This document shows, in pieces, positions 1 through 32,524 of a stretch of 64,000 nucleotides of DNA (the first letter of the stretch is position 1; every line of letters starts with the position of its first letter). The translations under genes and the position numbers were made by a program. Origin of the DNA: Lanius collurio (lineage: Eukaryota; Chordata; Aves; Passeriformes; Laniidae). Location: assembly GCA_020086605.1 (NCBI GenBank), contig JACBWW010000023.1:3839825-3903824 (forward strand), written 5' to 3'. The notes below the pieces were generated by a model. It was not told the DNA's origin. It did not search any database and saw only the letters and a program-made list of their open reading frames with translations.

Positions 1-623
1 CTAAGAGTATCACATCAGTCCTTGAAAACCAAACCTGTTTATTTAAGAAGCATTACCAATTAAACAGATTCAAATATTTTAAAATACTCAGCTCCCAATT
101 ACACTTGATTTTCTTATTCAAGGGGAAAACCAGTGATCTTTCAAAAACAATCTCTTCATGAAGCTGGTTAAGCTAAAAGGGCCCAATGCAAAAGCTGAAC
201 ACCAACCAAACTTCTCTGAATGCTCCACACAAAAATTGCAATAAAAGAATTTAACCACTGACTGAAACACCACCAGGCTACTGAAGTGGCTGGAAGAAAT
301 AAACAAGACCCAGCCTTTTAAGGGTCTGGCTTCAAAGTGACAAGAAATATGAAAATCCTCCAGTGCTCTCATTCCAATTTCTCTTCCTATCCCTTGGAAC
401 CCAATATATTTTAGCATGACAATTCAGAAATCCAGAGTAGCAAGACATGCTGAAGGCAAGAAAAGTGGCCAGCCACTGCCTGTATGAACACTTCTTTTTT
501 TAAGTTAAAGTGGAACCAATATCTAAGGGGAGAACAGTCAAACCTAAGCTTTAATCTAGATAAAAAGAAATAACTGAGAGGCACATAAGCCACCCCTCAA
601 CCAAAAGCAAAGCAGAGACTTAC
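1..623 (-). other. ARL2BP: ARL2BP intron 4 (partial)
   Basis: This AT-rich stretch runs from the donor at 623 to the left edge. No segment matching the missing C-terminal residues, and no other exon or repeat, was recognised. Confidence 0.7.
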
Positions 624-709
624 TGCAATGACACTGTGAAAGCAACCATATCAAACCCACGAATCCGATCAAGCAACTTCTCTTCAATGTATTTCTCTAC
701 TAAAGAGAT
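624..709 (-). CDS. ARL2BP: ARL2BP fourth coding exon
   Basis: The exon carries residues 69-97 (ISLVEKYIEEKLLDRIRGF, then MVAFTVSLQ). It has a T-rich acceptor ending in CAG at 712-710 and a GTAAGT donor at 623-618. The final codon is split, so at least one further exon lies to the left. Confidence 0.92.
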
Positions 710-3700
710 CTGAAAAAAAACCCAGACAAACCACCCCAGTAAGATCACAAAAGATTTCAGAAGCAGATTTCAAACAGCATCCTTACACTGACACCTTGAC
801 ACTCTCCATGATCCTCACTGGGCATAACTGCAGATTCCTCAGTGGGTGTTGCTGGTTCTCTTCTCACACCAGCCCTGAGGCACAGAGCTGCACATTGTTT
901 GCTGGGAATATCGGTGAGAACAAACACTGACTATTTGTGTTTAAGAAAAAAAAAACTATTTTCAACTGATTTAATGGTACTGATTAGTAAACTGGTTTAG
1001 TTTCATGCTTTGCATGAAGGATGTGATTGAATTATCCAGTACAAGATATACTACAACTGGAAAAGAAGAAATTTTGCACATATGCTAAATACATTATTTA
1101 CTACAGCAATAGGCTAAATTTCTATTCGAGAGAGCTACACATCTTACAAAATATCTCTAGAAAATTTTGCATGGAGCAAAAAAGGAAAGGAACCTAAAGC
1201 CTCAGAAAAAACCCTTCTTGCAGATCATGGCTGTGCTTCTGAAGGAGACAGGAATTATGTTGGGATCTGCTCCATGTAAGACAGCATTTTATAAAGGGAG
1301 AACTACATAAAGATAAAAAAGCAATACATATGAAAAATAGGAAAAGGTATCTTACATATTCATTAAAAATGTCAGTATAGATGAGCTTGTTTTCTTCCGA
1401 GTCATCAAACTCCTGGTAGTGCTTCTCCAAAAAATTCCTCTGTATTAATTGGAAATCATCATCTGACAACAACAGAAATGCAGCACAGAGTTACAAGTTT
1501 GGTCATTCTTTCTGTAACACAAACCCACATTCACTGGTCCTCAGCTTCCCTGCTGTAACCACAGAGCCCTGCACACGTGCAGAGCTCATCACATCAGCAC
1601 CGCAGCTGCTGCCAAACACCAAACCACCACTTCTGACCCATCTGTGGGAGGACACAGGCTGCTGGTGAAATATTACCAAAACAGTCCTGCTCTACATTTA
1701 TTAATAAAGTTATTTATTCAGAACCTCTTTTTGTTCTGGCTCTAAATCAGCAAAACTTTTGTATTTTTTATTAAGTGAATACCTCTTCCCTACAAGAACT
1801 CCATGTTTTCCCCTTTGAATTTACAAATATTAGTGAAACTCCCAGATTAATTTCCAATTGCCAAAGAATTTTTTCCAGTTGAGGAAGAAAAGAGTAAAAA
1901 TAAACATGGAGGGGGGTCACCATGGAATTCTACAGAACAGGTCTAAATAGAAAGTTTACCTATAAACACTGATAAAGGACACCAGTCACAGCTTCCCAAA
2001 CTCTGACATGTTCCAAATTAGTTTTGTTAGCATTTCTCCAGATTAAACTGCATCACCAGGCAACTGAGGCTGCAGAATCTGCATCTCTCTGGGAAGGATG
2101 TGACCAAAGAAACCATGTGCTGTTCCTATAAAGCAGCTGATGGCTGATCAGCATGAATTCTGCCTTGGCACCTTGTGAACTACTTCCCTGCACACACTGA
2201 CTTCTCAGTTAAAACCACAGCCCTGAGAACTGAGCACCTTTTATTGCCTGAGGCCAGGCTGGATGGGACTGTGAGCAACCTGGTCTAGTGGAAGGTGTCC
2301 CTGCCCATGGCAGAGGGGTTCCATGATTTTTAAAGTCCATTCCAACCCAAAATATTCAGTGATTCTATGACCATCTTCGTGCTTTAAAGCTGGATACAAA
2401 GAAATAAGGTTCCCCATCCTTGCAGCTTTCAGTGCTGGAATAGCACCAACTCTCAGACTGCAGCTCAGACACTTTATATCAGAGTGCAGACAGCTCCCTG
2501 CAGCAGCAGCAGCAGCAGCAGTTGGGATCTGCAAAAAACTGCTCAGACAAACCATGATGGCTTCTGTGAACATCCTGACAGACAAATTAGGACAAGTTTG
2601 GGCAGAGCTGGGGAAGGGAAGGTATCTTTCACAGTGTTTTCCATAAAAATCCCAGCAAGCTTTGATTTCTGTGAGATGCACAAGTATCTTTACTGTTTCT
2701 CTAAGAAGCAGTGTATTGCAGTGATGTGGAGAATAATTTTCAAGAGTCATAAGCACACAGAAGACTTTTATATATATTTTTACTACACTACCAGGTTAAG
2801 TGCTCATGGGAAGAAAGGAAGGAAAGCTTCCATGAAGCAGGCAGGAGCTATTTTAGCTCTGCTGGCTAATTAACAGAAGAGCAACTGGCAACATGTTTAG
2901 CAGCCCTGTTGTTGTCTGTACCTACTTGCAGACCTTACCCATTATGATATCCTCCAGATAGCCAACAACTGCATCAAACTCATCAGAAGTGGTGGAGCTG
3001 AAAGCAAAGACAGGATTGCATAAACATATGTTTTGACCACAACAGAAATTAAAGTCAAAAAGTGTTAACATAAGCCTAAGTACAAATAAACCCAGTAATT
3101 ACAAGATAACTGAAAAACTTTCTAGTTTCAACCTACAAAATAATCCATGGCACTGATGAGAAGACTGCTCCATGGAGATTCTCATCAGGCCTCTACTGTA
3201 TTTCCTCCCAGTAAGGTGCCTAATTGCAAGGAAGAATAAATGTTGTTTTACTGGCATTACTGTCAAGGTAATTCTAGTTCTGGTGCAAAAGAATGTAAAG
3301 AGTATAATTAGAACAGCAAATTAAGCCTTTTCCAACCCACAAATCCCAGCTGCTACCAGTTTCCCTTCTCTTGCATTAACTGCACATGGTGATCACAGAA
3401 CTGTAGACACTCTAGAGAATATTTTGAAATACTTGGTCTTGTGGAACTACTTAAACTGAATGTATACACAAGTATCGCATAACTGAAGAACTTAAATATT
3501 TTTATTATGCAAGAAACATCCTTTTGTGCCCCAAATAAATGGGAGACTCTCCAAAGTTTATTCTATCATGAGCAAATATTAAGCACCACTATGGATCTGA
3601 AGTCATCCAGGGAAGAAACCTTTGGTACAAGCATCAGGAGTCTGGATCTATTATTGTGCAACTTGTTCAGACACAGTAAATAATCCATAGGATATCTTTG

Positions 3701-5119
3701 GCATTCACAGCTCATCCTTACTGGGAGATGAACTCTTCCTATATTTTCCAAGAGATGAAAGACAAGCTTTTCTCACGCGAGGGTAACAAGTCTCAAAGAA
3801 ACATGGACATTTGTCCTTAAGAAAAAAATTAGCTTTAATCAGTCAAAGCACCATTTAAATTCAGTTGAATGTCTCTTTCTCATCAGTAAACAGAGCAGGA
3901 TTGCCCTTCAGACAAAGTTTTGAAAAGCTCATTAAAGTTACTTCGCTATTAGAGACTACTCCAGTGAAACTAATCCAATAGTAGTTTAGCCGACAGTTTA
4001 CCTATAATCAGGCTTGCCCTGATCAGGAAAAATTAAGAGATCTTGGATTTAAAAAGGCGTCTGCTCAGCGAACGATATTCTAGCAACAACATTGCTGATC
4101 CCGGGAGATGAGCGGAGCCAAGGCAAGGCCTGGAAAAGCCCACGAGAGGGCGGCCCAGGGCCGGGAGTGGGGCTGGGGACACACCCGGGCAGCTCACCTG
4201 GGCTCAGGGCTTCCCTTGGCAAGCAGACTTTGCAATGGATAATTTCCACTCTTTTTTCCCCCTCAAAAAAAAAAACAAACAAAAAAACCCCAAAAAAGCT
4301 GCTGCTAGTTTTATAGCTTATCCTAACAGCAACAAAGTGTTAATTTAAACCCTGGTTTAAGTCCGTGCAAATAATGGAATTTTAACTGCTCCAAAAGACA
4401 TCAATTCCATTTGTTCATACAACACACGTGCTCATCAACCCTGTGGTTTAATTCCCTGTCATCTCGTCATACCCAGTTTGGGCCAGCACAGCCTGTGCTG
4501 CTGAAGCAGCCCTGGCACGGGGCTGTTTGTGAGTCTGAGGCTGAAAGAGTTAAATCCATGATGACAGAGGCACAGTCACACATTGCCTTCTGCCACAACT
4601 CTCAGGAGAAGGGTATGGCAGACACTTGTGCAATGAAGCAGCATCTAGAACCTGCCAGTGTGAAATTTGGTTGAGGCCACCTGTGAATGGTCTCAGGTTG
4701 AGAAGGAGTGCACTCAAACACAGAGGAAGAGTCTCCTCTCAGGATCAATGACAAGACAACAAACTCTTGAAAAGCAGAAATTCTGAATTTAAAATGAACA
4801 CCAGAAAAAGCAATTTCCAGCCTTATAGTGCTCGCTCTGATCCCTCAGCAGAGGCATCCAGTGCTACACTGACCACAGGGATATTTATTTTGACTTCATC
4901 TAAACTCTGCACTGATGTTATTTCCTCTTGCTGCTTTGCATTCTGCACCTTTGTTCTCCTGAGGCAGAATCTACTAATCAGCACGGTGTAAGTTCATTCA
5001 TGTAATTATACTCCTATTAAGATATTTTAATTAGCAATTAGCTTATTGAAAATCTGACACATGAGAATGTAGCATACTCACGTGGCTACATCCAAACTTT
5101 CTCCATCAGAAGTCTCCAT
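624..5119 (-). CDS. ARL2BP: ARL2BP, ADP-ribosylation factor-like 2 binding protein (5' part of gene, residues 1-97)
   Basis: ARL2BP (BART) is an effector that binds GTP-loaded ARL2 and ARL3; it acts in cytosol, mitochondria, centrosome and photoreceptor cilia and helps keep STAT3 in the nucleus. Four coding exons are visible on the minus strand: 5119-5082, 2997-2939, 1462-1356 and 709-624, in matching phases. They give about 97 residues of an expected ~163. Family segments are clear: EFDAVVGYLEDIIM (about 19-32), DDFQLIQRNF (34-43), EENKLIYTDIFNEY (55-68) and LVEKYIEEKLLDRI (71-84). The start was chosen because ATG at 5119 opens an N-terminus that aligns without gaps to the human protein as I recall it. 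The first ~15 residues differ from mammals, which is usual here. The remaining ~66 residues are not within 1-623 and must lie off the left edge. A splice acceptor just upstream of the ATG implies a non-coding first exon. Confidence 0.93.
1356..1462 (-). CDS. ARL2BP: ARL2BP third coding exon
   Basis: The exon carries residues 33-68, the core of the ARL2-binding helical domain, with DDFQLIQRNF and ENKLIYTDIFNEY. The acceptor is CAG at 1465-1463 and the donor GTAAGA at 1355-1350. The exon ends in phase 0. Confidence 0.94.
2249..2370 (+). repeat. CR1 LINE 3'-end fragment
   Basis: The segment matches the consensus of avian CR1 3' ends as I remember it. It has a lead-in near GGCTGGATGGGACTGTGAGC, then AACCTGGTCTAGTGGAAGGT, TCCCTGCCCATGGCAGAGG, CATTCCAACCC and the terminal GATTCTATGA. 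It is 5'-truncated, as most CR1 copies are. It lies in the ARL2BP intron between coding exons 2 and 3, antisense to the gene. Confidence 0.85.
2501..2521 (+). repeat. (CAG)7 microsatellite
   Basis: Seven perfect CAG units lie in an ARL2BP intron about 130 bp after the CR1 fragment. The tract is intronic, so no polyglutamine or polyalanine is expected. Confidence 0.95.
2939..2997 (-). CDS. ARL2BP: ARL2BP second coding exon
   Basis: The exon carries residues 13-32, including DEFDAVVGYLEDIIM, the conserved start of the BART domain. It begins after CAG at 3000-2998 and ends at a GTAAGG donor. The junctions complete Thr13 upstream and Asp33 downstream in phase. Confidence 0.92.
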
Positions 5120-5128
5120 TGTTCCTGC
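5082..5128 (-). CDS. ARL2BP: ARL2BP first coding exon (coding 5119-5082)
   Basis: The start codon is at 5119-5117. The exon encodes METSDGESLDVA plus two bases and ends at a GTGAGT donor (5081-5076). A pyrimidine-rich tract ending in AG at 5129 places the exon start at 5128, nine bases before the ATG. The 5' UTR is therefore probably spliced from an exon in the CpG island upstream. Confidence 0.85.
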
Positions 5129-5549
5129 CTAGCCAGAGTGGAAGAGATAATCTTTATGCTTCTGCTGTTAGTAGTTATTTCTTCTTTTTGACCAAAATGC
5201 TAAGGAATAATGTGACTTAATGTTAATACAAATTCAATTGCTAAATTGCCATATATTTCCCAAAGAGCAAATCAGGAGATAAATTTTAATTTTTAAACAT
5301 AGGAATGCCAACATCATATTCTTCCAAAGTTACTGTTACTACTTTTCTGTAATAGCCCAAATTCTCTAGAAACTTTTCCTCCCTATTCAGAGAACAGGCT
5401 CCAAATGCAAACAGTCCCTATAAAGGGGTTTCGGGTCACCTCTACATCTTTTCTCCTGAAACATCTGTGACTATTACAGAAATGAAGCCAGGTAAGATGA
5501 AGATGCCACCCAGCTCCAGCGTGTCCTAGACCAGGCTGGCAGGCCAGGC

Positions 5550-6300
5550 TTTGGATAGCGATCCCAGGGGCTGTGTCCCGGCCGGACGCTCGGCCCGTGG
5601 CTGTGAGCAGATGCCGATCCATGCCGGGGACGGAGCACACGCACCCCGGGGCCGCTGGCGACGGGACCCGCTGCTCCCGCCACCCTCCCTGGGCTGTACC
5701 CACCGCCGGTCCTCGGAGCAGCCCCGGGGCATCACCGCGAGTACGGCAGGAGCTGAGCGTCCCTCGCCTCCCCATCCTCAGTCCCGGCGAGGGGGCAAAG
5801 CCCTCCAAGCCCTGTCCCTCCCTCGGTACCCAGCCTCTCTCCCTCTCCTCAAAGGGACCCAGGACAGCGGGCCGTCACCCTCCCTCTCCACAAAGCGCCT
5901 CGGCAGTGGCATCCCCCCCGGTCCCCGGGAGCGGGCCCCGCGCCCCCTCTCCCGTTGCTGTGACCGCGACCCCGCCCGCACCCACCGCCCTCAGGCCGGC
6001 GCGGAGCCCCCTCCCCTCAGGCCGTCTCCAGGGGAACGCGCTCTTCCGCCCCGCCCGCAGCCAATCGCAGCGCGGCTCCGGCGCGCTGGGCCCGCCCCCG
6101 GCCCGCCCGCCCAATCAGAGCGCGGCGGGGCCCGCGCGGGGAGGCGGTGCCGCCGCCATGGCGGGCTGGGGAGCGCGTCCTGGCCGGGCCGGCCTGCGGG
6201 AGGGACAGGGAGACAACGGTAGTTGCTTGTTAATGGCGCTCGTAAGGCGGGTTTCTTATCAGAGAGTAGAGCTCCGAGGGTTGGGGACAGGGCCCAGCTG
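5550..6300 (-). promoter_or_regulatory. ARL2BP: CpG island, probable ARL2BP promoter
   Basis: The block is much richer in GC and CpG than its flanks. It has two CCAAT boxes at 6061-6065 and 6111-6115, with GC-box-like runs between them. It sits upstream of the first ARL2BP coding exon, whose ATG is preceded by a splice acceptor, so a non-coding exon 1 here is the simplest reading. The transcription start and the exon 1 donor could not be fixed. Long reading frames across the island are expected from GC bias and are not called as genes. Confidence 0.75.
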
Positions 6301-6409
6301 CTGCAGCCCAGTGATCAGTGCGCTGACCTGGGCCGCCCCGGCCCTCATGTTCCACCCGAGCGCATATACGCGCCCCGCTCGCACTAGAAAAGGAATTAAA
6401 GAACAACAA

Positions 6410-8989
6410 ACAGCCTTCAGGATGTCTTTTATTGTTGAATGGACAACTTTGCTACAATTCATTGGCCCCTCTGAGGGCCTGTGGAGTCACCGCTTCCCAT
6501 CCCTGTCCCCAGAGCCATGGGGGGAGGGAGCAGTGGTGACGCCGCACTGGTCACGGAGTATCCAGCTTGACAAAGATGCCCCCGGCGTGGATGGCGGCAG
6601 AAAGCCAGTCAAAGTGTACAGTCTTTCCCTTTGTGAAATGACCAGGACAGTTCTCTGCTTCTCTGCAACACAGCTCGCCTCCTCTGCCACCGTTGGCTTC
6701 CTCTGCCCAGCACCAGCTGCATGGAAGACGGTCTGGGGCAAAATTTTCCAAAGCATTCATATCTTTTCCACAAAGAACACAGGCACTTAGTCCCAGGTCC
6801 ACAAAGACCGAAAGGCTCTAAGGTCACCTCCAGTCCAAGGGGACAACAGATGCCTGGAAGCCATTGTGGACTTGGGCCTGAAGACCTTAATCTCATACAG
6901 CAGTTGATACGAAGTAGGAGTCCTAGGCACTTCTGAAAATTTTACCTCAGTTAATCCTGGCCAGGGAAACCAAAGCCCTGAAGTTACTAGACTCTATTAA
7001 GGCAGAGTTCAAAATGGTTCTGTCCCACCTCTTCCCTTGAGTATGATTTGTAACTTTGTACCTTAGGGATAAAAACTCATCATTGCATTTGGAAGCGCTT
7101 AAAACTTCATTTCAAGTGATTCTGAGTTTCTAACACCCTTCTGGCAGTGATGGCAGTCACATTTGCTCACAACACTGAGCTGGAAGGGACTCAGCCCTGA
7201 CTGAAACACGGATACAGCAAAACATTGAAAGGTACAGTCAGCAAGGAAATGAGATCCCTGTGGCACTGATTTGCCAGTCTGACTTTAATCAAACCAGGCA
7301 TCCAAGGTGGAAGAGAATCCACATTTTAGCAAAAACACTAACCAGCACCCCACTGCTTCTAGATCCAGTCCACATTTGGACAAAAGTCAACATGAAAATG
7401 ATGGACAGAACTTTCCTAATTCACACATGTCTGGATGAAGTTCAGCACCCTTGAGTTAGCAAAGGCAGAAGGTGAAACGAGTTGCTAGAGAGCTGGATTC
7501 TGGGACCTGTGTGCAGAGATCCCAGCTCCTACTGAGGTCAGTAGGAAGCCAGAGCACTCAGCAGGAACAAGCAGCCTCAGCTCTGCTTTGTTAGTGCTTC
7601 ATAGTACAATAAAGATAATAAATGATTTTAAAAATAAGTTACATCACACCATGAAAATTCACTACAGCAGCCTCTGCTGCTGAATCACTGCCAAGAAGTG
7701 GGATGGTTTTGGTGTAAGTTGTGTGTGAATTAGTAAAGTTCTACTATACAGACAGATAATTAAAAAAAAAATCAACGGATACAAGACTTGGAAGAGACTG
7801 AGTCATATCCTCAGTTGGTGCAAAATAAGCAGAACCCCACCAATTTTTGTGCTACTTCACTGACACCAGCTGTGAACCCTGATTCCTTGTAGAAACCTAG
7901 TAAAAGTCAAGAGCTGCCTACTGAAGTGCATCCTTAACATACAAACATCACAGATGTGTAATTAAAGTGGAGCAGAGATTCCCACTGTATGATCCCTACC
8001 AAAAATAGGAAGTGTGGCCCCAAACCTGCTCAGAGCAGGACTGACACGTGGCAAGCAAGGTGCATTTTTAAGGAGTTAAGAATAAGACTGAAACTGCTAT
8101 CCAAATAACCTTGTTTTAAATAAACTGGTCCAGAATTCTCTATTATTTTAAGATATATTCACTTTGGAAAAATTGAGCTAACTTTCAAAAACAACACTGA
8201 TTAAAAAAATGTTTGATGATACCTTAAAAAATTCCCAGAATATCAAATTAATTCCAGTCCAGCATTATAATTAGTTAAGAATACCTCCTGAAAATTATAA
8301 CCTCACAAAAAAATGTGGGTACTGAAGTTAAAAGCATCAGAAACATCATTTACTTGAAAATACCACTGATCTTTTAACGTTTAATAACAAATCAGAACAT
8401 TCTTTGGAACTACCAAGTTATTAAAACCTGTGAGTTTCTCTACAGTCTCCACACTGTCTTTTCAAATCAGTCTGTGTACAGATTCAGTCTTTGAGCAGTT
8501 TAATATCGGAAAAAACAGAGTCTCTGACCAGCAGGAGGCTACATTAAACAGGAAAACATTGGCATTCTTTTTTTAGTACTGACTTCTGCCAAAAATAGAG
8601 ACTTTCGAGCACAAGACAGCACGGCCCTGTTTTAGGAAATACTTATTTTGTCTTCTTTTCTAAAATGCATTGTATGTGTACTTCCAGTGCAAATTTTTTC
8701 AGCACTTGTGACAGGCGAGAAGGAAAAGGGGAAGAAGAGACAACTCCCTCTGCTCTTGCTTGGAGGAACCAATAGCCATAGCTCCTGTCTGCTGAAACCA
8801 GCTCCCATTGCTGGCAGCTGGAAATAGCTTATTAAAGATTTCGGTTTTAAGATAAACAGATTACAGGTTAGCATGAAATCTGGCCGTGGCTATGGTTCTA
8901 TGTGCATAAAGATTGGTTAGAGATGCTTTCCCCTTTCAGTATTGGTTGGAGTTCATTAAAAACAAGTCTGTGGTACTTCTCCACATGTG
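6410..8989 (-). other. RSPRY1: RSPRY1 3' UTR
   Basis: From the stop codon to the putative cleavage site there is no further exon signal. I saw no other AATAAA on the minus strand in this interval. The 3' UTR is therefore inferred to be about 2.6 kb; earlier use of ATTAAA (for example near 8,495) cannot be excluded. Small reading frames here are not called. Confidence 0.65.
6428..6433 (-). terminator. RSPRY1: RSPRY1 poly(A) signal AATAAA
   Basis: This is a canonical AATAAA on the minus strand. It is followed at the right distance by a G/T-rich element (TGTTTGTTGTTC and a T-rich run). Cleavage would fall near 6,410, right against the ARL2BP CpG island. Confidence 0.7.
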
Positions 8990-30276
<21,287 letters not shown>

Positions 30277-31328
30277 CTGAAAAAGCAAACCCAGAACAAG
30301 AGTCAGGGTTACTGCTGTTAGAGAACAACAGAAGAATTCCTATTTTAGTAAACAGAATCAGTTTTGGTGGATAAAGCAGCTAAGAAACACAAGGCTTTAC
30401 CTGAAGTCTATTGTGGGGAAAGGGAAAGGAAGGAAGAGGAGGAGAAGGAAGTTCCCCTGGTAAGGAGCTCTCGCCCACGCACCATTCCTTTCTACACTAC
30501 CTATTACTTCCCAGCTCCTTCACGGATTTTGGATGCAGAGGAACAAGTTTGTCTGTAAATCTTGCACACTGCTACCCTTTAAATACTAAGTATCAACAAA
30601 CCAGTTTCATTTACCCTTTACAGAGACATATGCTTATGCCACCCCAATAAAGGCTGTACACTAAAGGTTCTCATTTCACATCAGGAATATTTTCAGACTA
30701 AAAAATAGGCAAAATTGTAAAGAACTAATCTTACAGTTACGGTTTATCTCAACAAACAATAGATGTAACAGAGAACCATTCAGTCCACCTGTGCACAAAC
30801 ACATTTTTGGAACATGCCTGCATCTCCTGCATTCTCACCTAAAGCAGCACAGATGTTGAACTAAACAGGAGTTACAGACACCATTTTAATGCCTTACAAA
30901 TCTAACTGGGATTTTGAAATGGGTGTTGTGTGCCTGTTTGGATCTAGTGTCAAATCAGTCTTCTCTTTTGGGGAACAAAGACTAATTCAATCATTCTTCT
31001 GTTCTTCATTCAAATGGTTTGGATCACATACAGGCCCAGTAGCAACTGAGACCACAGGGCAGTCTCTCCCAATCATTAACTTGAAAATGCAAGACAAAAA
31101 GGATTCAAAGCCCATTTCATAACAAGTTATGTTTCAAGCCACAGAACATATTTCTGTAGAACCTTACATAAAGTCTCAGGTAAAATAAAACCCTATAAAA
31201 GATATAATTTCACTGCATACACACTTCAAGCATGTCAGAATAAATAAGTAACTTTTATCCTTTTAGGAATCCAATTTAACATTTACACTAGAAGATATGG
31301 TGAATATCCTGTAATAGGTTATTACTAT

Positions 31329-31349
31329 TCTTTGATTATTAATCAAAGA
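31329..31349. repeat. Perfect 9-bp inverted repeat with 3-nt loop
   Basis: TCTTTGATT, loop ATT, then AATCAAAGA. It lies in a stretch of repeated ATTAAT/ATTATTAA words. It is probably low-complexity sequence. Confidence 0.8.
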
Positions 31350-32341
31350 TTAATGATTATTAACAGGATTATTAATAATCTCATTAACAGCAGACACATA
31401 GCACCCTAAATAAAAGAGAAAGTCAAAGAGAGCTGACACCTTTCAAATATGGAAGGCCCCCACCATCAGAGCCAACTGGCAACACTGCAGTTGCTGGCTG
31501 CCCTTTGGGACAAGATCACAACAACATTCAGCAAGCCAGACACTGATCTGATGAGCAAGTCTTGGGATGTCAGCTGTCACTGGAAAAGCTCTTGCAACCA
31601 AGCTCTCACAGGTTCATCTCTAGTTTGAAGCACATCTTTTAGCACAGTGAAATGTTCAATATCAAGAAATTACCTGGAGGCTAAAACTAAGAAAAAAAAA
31701 TCAATTTCTCAAGGGATATTAATTGGAAAAAAATGCAAGACCTTGACTTCTTGTTCAAGAAATTCCTAAACCAGAGATCATTAAAAGGGTTTCAGCACCA
31801 CATCATGCCTGTCTTATTCCCTAAGCAGTTTGGCCATCAGGCTCAAGAGTCCTTCCACCTGAGCCAACAGAGCTGTCACCTTCTCAGTCAAAGAGTCACA
31901 AGCAGCAGAGAGGTGCCAGAACAGATTGCAAGGAACTCAAACAGAACTCTCTAAGTTCACAACTGGTTCAAATGACTTTCTTGATTTTAAAAAGAACTAG
32001 ATATGTTAAATGCAAAACATGCCTTCCTAGGGAGTATGTATTTATGAATCTGGTTCATTTAAGGGCATTTTAGCAAGATAATACTAAAATGTAAAACTGT
32101 TACAGATTTAGAATCTGAATAAAGTTGTTCTGTAACTTATGGAAATGTTAACACAGTGAATCTATCTTGTCATCAAAACAAGAATGGAAAAGCTGTATTT
32201 TAGAGATTAGCAGTGAGTAAGAACCTACCTAAAGAAACAAAAATAGACATATGTCAAGATTAAGGCTGATTATTGAAATCTAAGTTTTTCTGGCTGTCAA
32301 CTTAAAGTGTGATTAAAAACAAGTAATTATGATCAACTCAC

Positions 32342-32524
32342 CTGTAAGTTTGCTTGGTTCAGGAATGGCTGGGGGTGCTCACAAAGTGCTGTAGCAGAAG
32401 TGGACTGCTCTCCTCCAGGGCACAAAGTCGTATCTGGAAAAGGCAGCGTTCTGTAAGCCTTTATGGAGGGCAGTGAGTCATTACTGACTCTGCTGTCACT
32501 TCTAGGAACTATGCTGAGGAGTCC
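32342..32524 (-). other. RSPRY1: Candidate alternative 5' exon of RSPRY1
   Basis: A long pyrimidine tract (CTTTCTTTTCCTTCC) ends in CAG at 32527-32525, and a near-perfect donor CAG/GTGAGT sits at 32343-32336. The 183-nt interval is open in one frame (61 codons), but no family was recognised. Human RSPRY1, as I recall it, has 15 exons, all accounted for elsewhere, so this would be an optional exon or a separate transcript. Confidence 0.4.

Noticed and set aside
2241..2756. 171-codon minus-strand frame with a run of alanines
   Set aside because: It runs across a CR1 fragment and the (CAG)7 tract inside an ARL2BP intron and has no family resemblance.
5551..6222. Long overlapping open frames on both strands in the ARL2BP CpG island
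   Set aside because: High GC depletes stop codons. The frames are low-complexity in proline, arginine and alanine, resemble no family, and overlap one another on both strands.
7160..7200. Possible reverse CR1 end (GAGCTGGAAGGGACTCAG)
   Set aside because: Only about 18 bases resemble CR1 and the terminal TCATAGAAT motif is missing; it lies in the RSPRY1 3' UTR.
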